Of a stretch of 64,000 nucleotides of DNA, positions 31,560 through 39,381 are shown piece by piece. The stretch lies in assembly GCF_017377775.1 (NCBI RefSeq), contig NZ_JAFVLN010000007.1, positions 248,001 to 312,000 of the forward strand. The letters run 5' to 3'. The stretch is from Streptomyces sp. VRA16 Mangrove soil. GTDB lineage: Bacteria; Actinomycetota; Actinomycetes; Streptomycetales; Streptomycetaceae. The notes beneath the pieces are model-generated. The model was given only the letters and a program-made list of their open reading frames with translations. It did not search any database and was not told the DNA's origin. The position numbers and the translations under genes were made by a program. Positions within the stretch are counted from its first letter, which is position 1. Each line of letters begins with the position of its first letter.

Positions 31560-33260
31560 TCAGCGCCGGTGCGATGGTGACCGCGGTTGAAGTGGGGCGA
31601 CGGCCATCGGATGGACCGGGGCGCCGTGGGCTTGTGCGGCGCTGCGGGCCCTGGCTGCCTGGGCCCGGGGACTGGGGGCATGACGCTCGCCGAGGCGGCG
31701 GATGCGCCATGTCAGCGCACGGGCGGGGCTGTGAGCGTCGTGCAGAGGGCGTTGGCCGAGCGCCTGGTCCAGGACGGTGGCCGCGTTATGCCCGGCGGCC
31801 TCCGCTTCGGCGAGCACGGTGGTGAGCGCGTCCCAGGCGGGGTCGTGCAGGATGCGCTCGGCGTGATCGGGGACCGCCTGCTGGAGGTGGCGTGCGAAGC
31901 GCTGCTTCACCTGGAGGCTAGGGGCGCGTTGTGCGAGGCCCGCGAGGACCGGTTCGGTGATCTGCCCGTACGCGAGCTGCAGGTGGACGAGGGCCTGCTC
32001 GGCCGCTGCTTCTTGCTGAGCGTGCTGGTGCGTGCGGTGCCAGTGCGTCGCGAATGCCACCGCCGTGAGCACCGTGTCCAGGAGCATCGCGAACCCGGAC
32101 CCGTCGCCGTCCGTGGGCCCTTCCCGCCAGATCGCTTGAACGCTGCGACGCAGGACGCGGGTGCTGTCCAGGTCGGCCGCGATGCGGGAGCGGGTGGCGC
32201 GTTCGAAGGCCACGGCGGCTTGTTGGAGCTCCACCTTCACCGCGGCCGGCGCGGTGATCGGTAGCAGGTCCAGCGTCGCGCCGAGCGCGACCAGTTGACC
32301 TTGAGCGACCTTCTCGTCGCCGTGGATGAGGTGGTGGGGAATGCGGTCGGCGGCGGCTGTCGCCCGGTGCCATGGGTCACCGGGCCCGACAGCGATCGGC
32401 TCAGGATTGGTGGTGGCGAGGTTCTTACGGATCTTGGGCAGGGACAGGTCGGGGGAGAGGGTGGAGCCCGCGTAGAACACCGGCTCACCCTTGTCGTTGG
32501 TGTCCTCGGGCAGGGCGAAGTTGCAGCCGAGCGCGTCGCCGGAGGGACCGAGCTTGAGGCGCACCGTCACGCCCGTCGCCTCCAGCAGGGCGAAGAACTC
32601 GGTCTCGTCGGACGCCGCGGCGACGGCTCGGCGTACCCGCAGGCGTAGGACATCTCGGGTCGCGGCGTCCTGGCCCATTCGCTTGGCCTTGAAGTGCTCC
32701 TTGCTGGTGGGGCGTTTGGCGCCGGTTCCATCGCCCTGCTTCAACCGCCGGAGCCCGTAGTCGATTTCGATCCGGCGGGCCTCGCGCTGGACGGCGCGCT
32801 GGTCGTAGCCGCGCTCGGGACGGCGGCCGTCTTGGCGTACGAGGGTGGCGGCGATGTGGATGTGGTCGTCGGCGTGGCGGACGGCCACCCAGCGACAGGC
32901 TTCTTCGTCCCCGGTCGGGGCGATGCCGGCGGCGGCCACGATGCGGCGGGCGATGTCGGCCCACTGGTCGTCGCTGAGGATCGGATCCTCCGGCGCGGCG
33001 CGGACGGGGCAGTGCCACACGGTGTCCTTGGGCGCCTTGTCGCCCAGCATCTTCACGGGCTGGTCGAGTTGAGCGACGAGCTGGTCCCTTGCGTCCTTAG
33101 GGTCGCGGTGGGGGCTGCGGCCGGGGTCGGGGGCGAAGCTGTTCCAGGACGCCACGAGGTGCGGGTCGATGTGTTCGTTGGCGCGGCCCTTGCCGAAGAG
33201 GTAGCCGATCGTGCGGCGCGTGGCGTTCGGGCCCGAGCTGAGGATGATCTTGGGTATCAC
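31560..33260 (-). CDS. relaxase/mobilization nuclease (MobA/VirD2 type)
   Basis: 566 residues from GTG 33260. The N-terminal relaxase domain begins VIPKIILSSGPNATRRTIGY, and the metal-binding motif is RHADDHIHIAATLVRQDG (H-x-D-x-x-H-x-H type). Possible nicking residues near the N-terminus are Tyr in GYLFGKG. The C-terminal half is long and helical, probably for relaxosome contacts. The gene starts 4 nt after the mobC stop, so they form an operon. Known: such enzymes nick oriT and lead the strand into a recipient through a conjugation machine supplied elsewhere. It defines element 3 as mobilizable. Confidence 0.85.
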   Translation of the reverse strand: MIPKIILSSGPNATRRTIGYLFGKGRANEHIDPHLVASWNSFAPDPGRSPHRDPKDARDQLVAQLDQPVKMLGDKAPKDTVWHCPVRAAPEDPILSDDQWADIARRIVAAAGIAPTGDEEACRWVAVRHADDHIHIAATLVRQDGRRPERGYDQRAVQREARRIEIDYGLRRLKQGDGTGAKRPTSKEHFKAKRMGQDAATRDVLRLRVRRAVAAASDETEFFALLEATGVTVRLKLGPSGDALGCNFALPEDTNDKGEPVFYAGSTLSPDLSLPKIRKNLATTNPEPIAVGPGDPWHRATAAADRIPHHLIHGDEKVAQGQLVALGATLDLLPITAPAAVKVELQQAAVAFERATRSRIAADLDSTRVLRRSVQAIWREGPTDGDGSGFAMLLDTVLTAVAFATHWHRTHQHAQQEAAAEQALVHLQLAYGQITEPVLAGLAQRAPSLQVKQRFARHLQQAVPDHAERILHDPAWDALTTVLAEAEAAGHNAATVLDQALGQRPLHDAHSPARALTWRIRRLGERHAPSPRAQAARARSAAQAHGAPVHPMAVAPLQPRSPSHRR

Positions 33261-33264
33261 CCGC

Positions 33265-33867
33265 TCACCGCCCCTCAGTGACCTGAGCGATGGCGGAGTC
33301 CAGCTCGGCGACGGACGCATCCACGCGGTCTAGGAGTCGTTGGACGGCGTCGGGGTGAGGCCAGGCGCCGTCCTTGTGGAGGTGCCAGGTGAGCTGGTTA
33401 AGGTTGTTGCCGATCTGGCCGAGCTTTCCGTTGGCGGCCATGAGCGCCTTGATCATGGCGCGGTAGTCGGCGACGGCTGCAGTGGGGTCGTCAGAGCGGG
33501 CGGCGGCGAGCGAGCACTCGGCCACATAGCCACCGAGCGCCATGTGGCTCAGGGCGGCAGCGTTCTTTACGAGGATGAACTCGTCGTCGTTGTAGCGGGG
33601 GTGGACGCGGCGCTCGCGCAGCTGCTTGTCGCGCAGGCGGCGATGGTGCACGGGCTTGTGCGGTGTGTTCGGCGACGACTTGCTGGTCCCCATCTCGGTC
33701 GGCTCCCCCGGGCCGGCCGACTCCGGTGCCGCCTCGGCGCCGGATGCCTCCGTCCCCTGCGGGGCGGAGGTCGGGTAAGGACTCCTTACCTGACAACTTG
33801 CTGCGCTGTTGAGGCCGGTGTTCATCACCTGCTGGTGGATGGGGAGTTCGTGGTGCGGATCGTGCAT
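33265..33867 (-). CDS. mobC: MobC-like relaxosome accessory protein
   Basis: 200 residues from ATG 33867. After a Pro/Gly-rich N-terminus, the region from about 95 on reads KQLRERRVHPRYNDDEFILV, then KNAAALSHMALGGYVAECSL and LMAANGKLGQIGNNLNQLTW. That is the ribbon-helix-helix-like body and the N-x-N-Q signature of MobC proteins that help the relaxase melt oriT. It lies directly upstream of the relaxase. Confidence 0.85.
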   Translation of the reverse strand: MHDPHHELPIHQQVMNTGLNSAASCQVRSPYPTSAPQGTEASGAEAAPESAGPGEPTEMGTSKSSPNTPHKPVHHRRLRDKQLRERRVHPRYNDDEFILVKNAAALSHMALGGYVAECSLAAARSDDPTAAVADYRAMIKALMAANGKLGQIGNNLNQLTWHLHKDGAWPHPDAVQRLLDRVDASVAELDSAIAQVTEGR

Positions 33868-33919
33868 GGGTTGGTTCTCCGAGGAGTGCTTGGGTATCGG
33901 GGTGCATCGCTGCGCCGGC

Positions 33920-33959
33920 CCCCGTGTCCCCTGTGCCTGACTGCACGGGGGACACGGGG
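33920..33959. other. long hairpin upstream of mobC: terminator or oriT candidate
   Basis: A perfect 12-bp stem (33920-33931 / 33948-33959) extends inward by further imperfect pairs (CTGTGC with GCACGG). It sits between the DUF2637 stop and the mobC start. Position upstream of mobC-mobA suits an oriT; a terminator for the DUF2637 gene is equally possible. Confidence 0.45.
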
Positions 33960-33997
33960 CGAGCCCGGAGGCGGGGCGACCGGCGTGGACGCAGGGG

Positions 33998-34762
33998 TTA
34001 AGCGGCGGTGCTGGCGGCGACCGCATCGAGTTCCTGCGGCCGCTCGGAGGCGGCTGCGTCGAGCTCGGCCTGCAGGGTGTCCTTGAGCTTGTCTGCCTCC
34101 GCCCTGCCGATGGTCAAGTCCCCGCTGCGGAAAGTGGCTTCGATGTGGCGGCGCGAGGCGCGGCCCTTGCGCCCGAGTGGCGCGGTGCGCGCGAGGGCGA
34201 GCCGTTCGGGAGAGATCTCACGGGCCTCGTGATCCTGCGGATCGGTTGAGGGCGGAGGGGTCTCAGCCACGTCCGTGGTGTCCGCAGCCACGTCGGCGGA
34301 GTTCCGCGCCACATCGGCGTGGCTGTGGGGCGCGGGGTGGTGGTGGACGACGATGTAGAGGTGGACGGCGCCGGCCAGGGCGAGCGGGGCGATGGCTGAC
34401 AAGGCGCCGACGGTGACGTCGTCGAGGCGGAGCCCATCACCGTGACGGGCCTGCTCGTTGAGGCGGACAGCGTGTACGGCGTTGGCCCAGATGCTCGTCA
34501 TCGTGGCCGCACCGACGAGCAGCCACACGTACAGCCTGGAGTACCAGGGCGCGGTGCGCAGCATGAGCAGGGCTCCGACGCCGACGGCGATGAACCCGTC
34601 GATCACGAGTGGGAAGGCGTAGGTGAGCAGTCCGCGGATGTGGATGGCGACTCCCATCTGGCGCAGGGCGTCGTAGGAGAGGGCGAAGGCGAATACGGCG
34701 AGCAGGGCGATGCCGAGGCGGATCAGGTCGGTGCCGCGTATGGCGGCGATGCGTGCGAACAA
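33998..34762 (-). CDS. DUF2637 membrane protein
   Basis: 254 residues. Four hydrophobic segments lie in the first about 150 residues (LIRLGIALLAVFAFALSYDA; LLTYAFPLVIDGFIAVGVGA; WYSRLYVWLLVGAATMTSIW; VGALSAIAPLALAGAVHLYI), the DUF2637 pattern. A soluble C-terminal tail with helix-turn-helix-like features follows (GRKGRASRRHIEATFRSGDL, TIGRAEADKLKDTLQ), similar to replication- or transfer-associated proteins. Known: DUF2637 proteins are almost always carried by actinomycete plasmids and integrative elements; a role in spread or membrane anchoring is suspected. It is transcribed towards mobC. Confidence 0.85.
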   Translation of the reverse strand: MFARIAAIRGTDLIRLGIALLAVFAFALSYDALRQMGVAIHIRGLLTYAFPLVIDGFIAVGVGALLMLRTAPWYSRLYVWLLVGAATMTSIWANAVHAVRLNEQARHGDGLRLDDVTVGALSAIAPLALAGAVHLYIVVHHHPAPHSHADVARNSADVAADTTDVAETPPPSTDPQDHEAREISPERLALARTAPLGRKGRASRRHIEATFRSGDLTIGRAEADKLKDTLQAELDAAASERPQELDAVAASTAA

Positions 34763-34896
34763 GCCGGGTGCTCCAGGTGATTTGGGGTGGTGGCTGCGGC
34801 GTAGGCGAAGACAGGGCGTGGCCGCCGTGGGGCGTGATGTCTCGTACCACTCGTCGCATGCCTGGTCAGGGCAGGTACGAGTGATGTGGTGATGTC

Positions 34897-34974
34897 GACT
34901 CGACTCGTTGCGGCTCCCTCACTCGTCCCCGCGCTGACCTGCGCGGGGACGAGTAATGCGAGTGGAGTCGAGTC
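34897..34974. repeat. nested inverted repeats between DUF3631 and DUF2637 genes
   Basis: Outer arms are 34897-34906 and 34965-34974 (GACTCGACTC and complement). Inner perfect 14-bp arms are 34921-34934 and 34941-34954, with loop TGACCT. The right outer arm reaches the DUF3631 stop codon. It probably terminates that gene; the double symmetry could also serve as a replication or nick site. Confidence 0.6.
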
Positions 34975-36259
34975 AGGCGGCGGTGCCGGGCAGCGGCTCG
35001 TCGGCTGATGAGGCGGGCGCGTCCGCTGCCTTCGGCTCGGGGCAGTAGCGAGCCCAGGTGTCGAGGAATTGGTTGCGCGCGAAGCCCTTGGCCTGGGTGC
35101 CGTCGGGGAAGCGGCGGTTGGCCGAGCCGATGCCGTACGGCTTCAGCAGGAGCTGCAGGCCGCGCGGGGTCAGGCCGTTGGCGCCGTACTCCGCCCACGG
35201 CGCCTCCTTGTCCGCGTTGAGGGACTCCAGCAGATGCTTCGTGCTGAGCACGGCCGGATCGCCGACGGCGGCGAAGGCGCGGCGGATGCCGACCAGGAGG
35301 CGAGTGCGCAGGCCGCCTTCCTCGTCCTGGCCGGCCTCGTAGTCGGTCATGGCGCGACAGGCGGCGCGGGCCAGCACCGGCCAGTCGCCTCCGGCGAGGT
35401 CGGCGATGATGACCAGGGGTTCCCAGGTGTCCGCCGCGCGGTCCTCGACCGGCATGGGTGGCTCCATGCCCAGGGCCTGCTCGTAGAGCGGCTGGAGCCA
35501 GGCGTGGAGGCGATCACGGATCGCGTTCAGGGCGGGGGTGTCCCGGCCGGTGCGGAAGGAGGCCACCTTCTCGCCCGCCGCGCGACGGCGCATCCGGATG
35601 ACCACCGCCCGGTCCATGATCGTGTCGGGCAGGTCGCCGATCCCGGCCAGTGCGGCCATGGCGAAGGTGGGGAACTCCTGCACCTGGTGCTCGGGCCCGG
35701 ACACCCGCAGCGTGGGCCGGCCACGCTGGTGTCCGGCGTTGATCAGGCCGCGCACCTCCTCGTTCTTCTCCGCGGCCTTGGTGGTGCTGAACATGGCGTC
35801 GGCCTCGTCGACCAGCAGGGTCGGTGGGTCGTCCCCGTCGATCGACCGGAAGATCGCCGCCGCGCTGGCGTTGACCGTGATCAGCCGGTTGTGCACCGTC
35901 TCGGTCACCACGTCCAGGAGCCTGGACTTACCGCACCGCTTCTCCGGCGCGACGATCGCCAGGCGCGGTGCGTGCTGCCACGCACGCTGCAGATGCGTCG
36001 CCGCGATCCACAGAGCCACCGCTGTGACGGCCTCCTCGCTGGGCATCGCCACGTATCGCTTGATCTGCGTACGCAGGTGGTCCAGGATCTTCGCGCCCTC
36101 GGACATGGGCACAGCCTTGGACGCGTCGTCGAGGTCGTCGTCCGCGGGTGGTGCGGTGGAGTCGGCCGGTTGGCCGGGCACGGCAACGGGAGGCCACGAC
36201 GTGGCGACGTGATCGGGAAGAGATGGCGTACTCGGCTGGGGATCGGTCATACTGGGCAT
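34973..36259 (-). CDS. DUF3631 ATPase, probable element replication/helicase protein
   Basis: 428 residues from ATG 36259 (GAGGAG close upstream; ATG 36250 is the alternative). Walker A is APEKRCGKSRLLDVV, Walker B is PTLLVDEADAMF, and a sensor region MAALAGIGDLPDTIMDRAVVIRMRRR follows; all are typical of the P-loop domain that precedes DUF3631. The C-terminal DUF3631 part contains STKHLLESLNADKEAPWAEY and GLTPRGLQLLLKPYGI, with winged-helix features. Known: such proteins occur in phages and integrative elements in place of a replication helicase. It is divergent from the HTH repressor gene. Confidence 0.85.
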   Translation of the reverse strand: MPSMTDPQPSTPSLPDHVATSWPPVAVPGQPADSTAPPADDDLDDASKAVPMSEGAKILDHLRTQIKRYVAMPSEEAVTAVALWIAATHLQRAWQHAPRLAIVAPEKRCGKSRLLDVVTETVHNRLITVNASAAAIFRSIDGDDPPTLLVDEADAMFSTTKAAEKNEEVRGLINAGHQRGRPTLRVSGPEHQVQEFPTFAMAALAGIGDLPDTIMDRAVVIRMRRRAAGEKVASFRTGRDTPALNAIRDRLHAWLQPLYEQALGMEPPMPVEDRAADTWEPLVIIADLAGGDWPVLARAACRAMTDYEAGQDEEGGLRTRLLVGIRRAFAAVGDPAVLSTKHLLESLNADKEAPWAEYGANGLTPRGLQLLLKPYGIGSANRRFPDGTQAKGFARNQFLDTWARYCPEPKAADAPASSADEPLPGTAA

Positions 36260-36312
36260 CAGCTCCTCTGCTTGCGGGCCATATGGGACGGCAATCCCGG
36301 TCTCCGCAGGTT

Positions 36313-36326
36313 GATCGCTAGGGATG
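36313..36326. repeat. left copy of a 14-bp inverted repeat flanking the HTH repressor gene
   Basis: GATCGCTAGGGATG. Its exact reverse complement is at 37110-37123, about 780 bp away on the other side of the HTH gene. Confidence 0.7.
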
Positions 36327-36348
36327 GCGGTTGAGAGGTTTGCGCTTG

Positions 36349-36371
36349 AGCCCCCGGCATCGCCGGGGGCT
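36349..36371. terminator. short GC-rich hairpin in the divergent region
   Basis: A 10-bp perfect stem (36349-36358 / 36362-36371) with a 3-nt loop is followed on the plus strand by TCTTTC. It lies between the divergent DUF3631 and HTH genes, so it may act as a leader attenuator or insulator rather than end a gene. Confidence 0.5.
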
Positions 36372-36452
36372 TCTTTCATGTCGCGTGCGGGCGTGTGGGC
36401 TCCTGAGGTTGGTGGGGTGGGATGCCATCACTATGCCACACGAATTGCAGAT

Positions 36453-36469
36453 CGCAGAAGTGTTCTGCG
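36453..36469. promoter_or_regulatory. putative operator of the HTH repressor
   Basis: CGCAGAA-GTG-TTCTGCG is a perfect 7-bp dyad, flanked by further GCAGAT/CGCAG half-sites (36446-36477). It lies 76 bp upstream of the HTH gene and in the region shared with the divergent ATPase gene, as expected for an autoregulated element repressor. Confidence 0.55.
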
Positions 36470-36544
36470 TCTCGCAGTGAGCATGCTACTGTTATGGGGT
36501 CCTTGCGAATGGCAAGGCGCTGCTACGAACGGAAGGAGGTGGCC

Positions 36545-37051
36545 ATGGCGGATGAGGACCCGCCGCAGGGCGTGCTGCTCAGCGGCGAGGGCAACGTCGC
36601 GGTGCGCATCAAGCTGGAACGCGAAGCGCGCGGCTGGAGCACCAACGCCCTGTCCGACCGCATGAACGAGGCCGGCTTCGAGATGAACCCGTCCGCGGTC
36701 TGGCGGATCGAAAACGGCAAGCGCCGCATCAACCTCGACGAGACCATCGGCTTCGCCGAGGTCTTCGGCCTCGACCTGCGCAACCTCGTCGGCCCTCCGC
36801 AGTTGGCCGCCAAGGCCCGCGCCATGGAGCTCATCGACGAGATCCTCGATGCGTTCCGCGCCACCCAGCGCGCCAACATGGCCTTCACCGAGGCACGCGA
36901 CGCCCTCGACGCCTACCTCACCGAGCACCCCGACGTGCGCGAGGAGGCTGACGTCATGGTCTCCAACGCCATGGCGGAGGAGGCCAGCAAGACCATGCTG
37001 AAGATGCACGGGCCTCCGCCCGGCGACACCGACTCCGTCGGCGAGGCATAG
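36545..37051 (+). CDS. HTH (XRE-type) element repressor
   Basis: 168 residues from ATG 36545, with GGAAGGAGGT at 36531-36540. Residues about 15-80 form the HTH: VAVRIKLEREARGWSTNALS, DRMNEAGFEMNPSAVWRIEN and GKRRINLDETIGFAEVFGL. The C-terminal half is helical (ELIDEILDAFRATQRANMAF). The longer frame to 36422 runs through the operator region and is not used. It is divergent from the replication-type ATPase gene and upstream of xis-int, the usual place for the regulator that keeps an integrative element quiescent. Confidence 0.85.
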   Translation: MADEDPPQGVLLSGEGNVAVRIKLEREARGWSTNALSDRMNEAGFEMNPSAVWRIENGKRRINLDETIGFAEVFGLDLRNLVGPPQLAAKARAMELIDEILDAFRATQRANMAFTEARDALDAYLTEHPDVREEADVMVSNAMAEEASKTMLKMHGPPPGDTDSVGEA

Positions 37052-37109
37052 CTCCCGACTCCCGCTCCCGTCCTGGGCCCGCAAACCCCCAGCACGGGCA
37101 GCTCACTCT

Positions 37110-37123
37110 CATCCCTAGCGATC
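37110..37123. repeat. right copy of the 14-bp inverted repeat
   Basis: CATCCCTAGCGATC, the exact reverse complement of 36313-36326, lies between the HTH repressor and the excisionase-like gene. Confidence 0.7.
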
Positions 37124-37176
37124 GACCGGCGGACCGGCGTTGCCGCGCCCATGCCCGCCAGAAGAGGAACCACCCC

Positions 37177-37557
37177 TTGCGCCAACCCGCGATACCCCCT
37201 GCCTCCACAACGACCCCGTACGCCGAGGCCGCCCTGCCGCGCCTCTACGTCCCCGAGGAAGTCGCCGCCGTGCTCGGCTGCTCGGCCTGGTGGGTCAAGG
37301 ACCGCGCCCGCCGACGGCTCATCCCGTTCACCCGCGTCGGCCGTGCCTACCGCTTCTCGGACGAGCACCTCGCCGAGATCATCCGTATGCACGAAGAGCG
37401 TCCGGCCCAGGCTCCGCAGCACCCTGGTGTCGTCCCTGCGCCGACCCGGAAGCCTCATGCCCGGCGGCAGCAGCCCGAGACGACTGTGCCCACCGTCCGT
37501 CTCAAGGCCCGGCCACCGCGCCGGATGACCAAGTTCCAGTTCGGAACCGCTGCTTAA
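37177..37557 (+). CDS. xis: excisionase-like HTH protein
   Basis: 126 residues from TTG 37177 (AGAGGA upstream). Residues about 20-70 form the small winged helix of excisionases: RLYVPEEVAAVLGCSAWWVK, then DRARRRLIPFTRVGRAYRFS and DEHLAEI. The basic tail (ARRQQPETTVPTVRLKARPP) is longer than in classical Xis. It lies 32 bp upstream of the integrase gene and is co-oriented, as in pSAM2-type elements. The function is inferred from motif and position. Confidence 0.8.
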   Translation: MRQPAIPPASTTTPYAEAALPRLYVPEEVAAVLGCSAWWVKDRARRRLIPFTRVGRAYRFSDEHLAEIIRMHEERPAQAPQHPGVVPAPTRKPHARRQQPETTVPTVRLKARPPRRMTKFQFGTAA

Positions 37558-37589
37558 CGCACCCCGCACGACAGAAGGGAGGGAAATCT

Positions 37590-39104
37590 GTGGGGTATGC
37601 AGAGAAGCGCGGAGGCTACTGGCGCGGCCGTTACAAGATCGAGGACGGCAAGTACGGCACCGTCGCCGATTCCGCAGGCGTCGTGGTCAAGTTCGCCACC
37701 AAGCGCGAGGCCAAGCAGGCCGCAGACGCGGAAGAGGTGACCGTTCGGCGTGGCCAGTGGCGTGATCCTGGCCTCGGCCAGGAGACCTTCGGCGAATACG
37801 CGAGCCGCTGGTACGCCGCCCAGGACCTGGCCGCCTCGACGATGCAGAACTACAGGCGGCACATCGAGGAGCACCTGCTCCCCGACTTCGACGACAAGGC
37901 GCTCGCAGGCATTCTGCGTACGGACGTCGACGCCTGGGAGAAGAAGGAGCGGGCCGCGTACGCGGCTTCCAGCGTCAAGACCTGGCGCTCGACGCTCCAC
38001 CTGATCTTCGAGGACGCGATCGACGAGGGCCTGCTCACGTCCAACCCGGCAGCCAGGCGCCGAGGCCGAGGCAAGCGCGCCGGCCGCTCCCGCGACCGCG
38101 GCCCGGAGAAGGCCGTCACCGACGCGCTCGGCATCCTGCTGACCGCCGAGCGGGCCGCCCTGCTCTCTGGCCGTGACGACGAGTTCGTGGCCACGGTCCT
38201 CAAGGGGTACACGGGCAAGCGCTGGGGTGAAATCGTCGGCCTGGAAACGGAGTTCGTCCGCCCCAACGCCTTCCGCGTCGAGTGGCAGCTGTACGAACTG
38301 GACACCGGCGAGCTGGTCCGCTGCCCGCCCAAGGACGACAGCTACCGCGACATCGACTCGACGGACTGGCTGTCGGCCCTGGTCTTCAACCACATCGCCC
38401 GCACGAAGCCGACGCCCTGCCCCTGCCACGGCAGGACGTACGTCTTCCGCGGCCAAGGTGCGGCACGCACCGGCGGCCACCAGTGCGCGAGGCTCGTCGA
38501 CGTCGCCCGCCGCGCCGAAGTCTCCACGGGCACGGTCTCCAACGTCCTCAACCACCCCGACCGCGTACGGGAGGACACCCGCGTACGTGTCGAACTCGCC
38601 ATCGCAGACCTCGGGTTCATACGGGGAGGCGTCACATCGGAGCACGCGGCCCACTGGCGCCGAAACGGCTTCGCCACTTGGCTGTTCACCCCGGCGGTCT
38701 CCGGCTGGTACCCCAAGAAGGCGCCCCAGGAGGCCCGCCCGGTACCGATCCTCGGCGAGCCCTGGCCGGGCATCCCGGCCCGAGGCCGAGGGGCTGCCGC
38801 TCGGGCGGACGCCTGCTGGCTCCCGATCGCCAAGGGCCTCACACCGCACGGCCTCCGGCACACCCACCGCACGATGATGGAGGACCTCGGCACCGAGAAG
38901 GTCCTCATGGACGAACGCATGGGCCACATCGACGGCTCGGTCTCCGCGCGCTACGCCCACGTCACGTCCGGCATGCGTCGGCGTCTCATGCTCGGCCTGA
39001 CCGAGCAGTGGGAGGCGGCACTCGATGCTCGGCTGGCCATGTCGCCTGCCTCGCCGGTCCGGGTCCTCAACCAACTGTTGCGAGACCGTTTGACCACCAC
39101 GTAG
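37590..39104 (+). CDS. int: tyrosine recombinase (integrase) with inserted LacI-like HTH
   Basis: 504 residues from GTG 37590 (AAGGGAGGGAAA upstream). The N-terminal arm-binding region is VGYAEKRGGYWRGRYKIEDG. The SAM-like core-binding domain is TFGEYASRWYAAQDLAASTM ... SSVKTWRSTLHLIFEDAIDE. Catalytic residues are present: Arg211 (TGKRWGEIVGL), His420 and Arg423 (LTPHGLRHTH), His446 (MGHIDGS), Tyr455 (ARYAHV). Unusually, residues about 302-343 (LVDVARRAEVSTGTVSNVLN, HPDRVREDTRVRVELAI) are an almost complete LacI-type HTH lying inside the catalytic domain. It is the only integrase in the window and the likely driver of all three elements. Confidence 0.9.
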   Translation: MGYAEKRGGYWRGRYKIEDGKYGTVADSAGVVVKFATKREAKQAADAEEVTVRRGQWRDPGLGQETFGEYASRWYAAQDLAASTMQNYRRHIEEHLLPDFDDKALAGILRTDVDAWEKKERAAYAASSVKTWRSTLHLIFEDAIDEGLLTSNPAARRRGRGKRAGRSRDRGPEKAVTDALGILLTAERAALLSGRDDEFVATVLKGYTGKRWGEIVGLETEFVRPNAFRVEWQLYELDTGELVRCPPKDDSYRDIDSTDWLSALVFNHIARTKPTPCPCHGRTYVFRGQGAARTGGHQCARLVDVARRAEVSTGTVSNVLNHPDRVREDTRVRVELAIADLGFIRGGVTSEHAAHWRRNGFATWLFTPAVSGWYPKKAPQEARPVPILGEPWPGIPARGRGAAARADACWLPIAKGLTPHGLRHTHRTMMEDLGTEKVLMDERMGHIDGSVSARYAHVTSGMRRRLMLGLTEQWEAALDARLAMSPASPVRVLNQLLRDRLTTT

Positions 39105-39145
39105 TGGCGCGGGCGGTGCAACGGTGGCACGGGAGCGAGTCAAAG

Positions 39146-39181
39146 GCTGCTGCGGTAACCACTAGATGTGACCGCAGCAGC
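39146..39181 (+). terminator. hairpin after int
   Basis: A perfect 11-bp stem (39146-39156 / 39171-39181) with a 14-nt loop lies 42 nt past the integrase stop. Confidence 0.7.
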
Positions 39182-39381
39182 TACTGACGCTCATCTCCGG
39201 TATCGTGCTCGCCTCTCTTCGACGGTGCGTGACGTGTGTCCACGTGGTGCCGGTGGGGCTCGTCCATTGTTCCCCCGCTTTCCCAACGCTCACCGCAGCA
39301 GGTTATATGGCGTTGTCGTACGTCGGACGTGGCTCCTACCATCGTGCTGAACTAGCGCTGGCGGGCTGAGGGGGGAGCGGC
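39182..39381. other. upstream region of the DUF4238 gene
   Basis: Non-coding. GC drops towards the downstream gene, suggesting the junction to separately acquired cargo. Confidence 0.4.
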
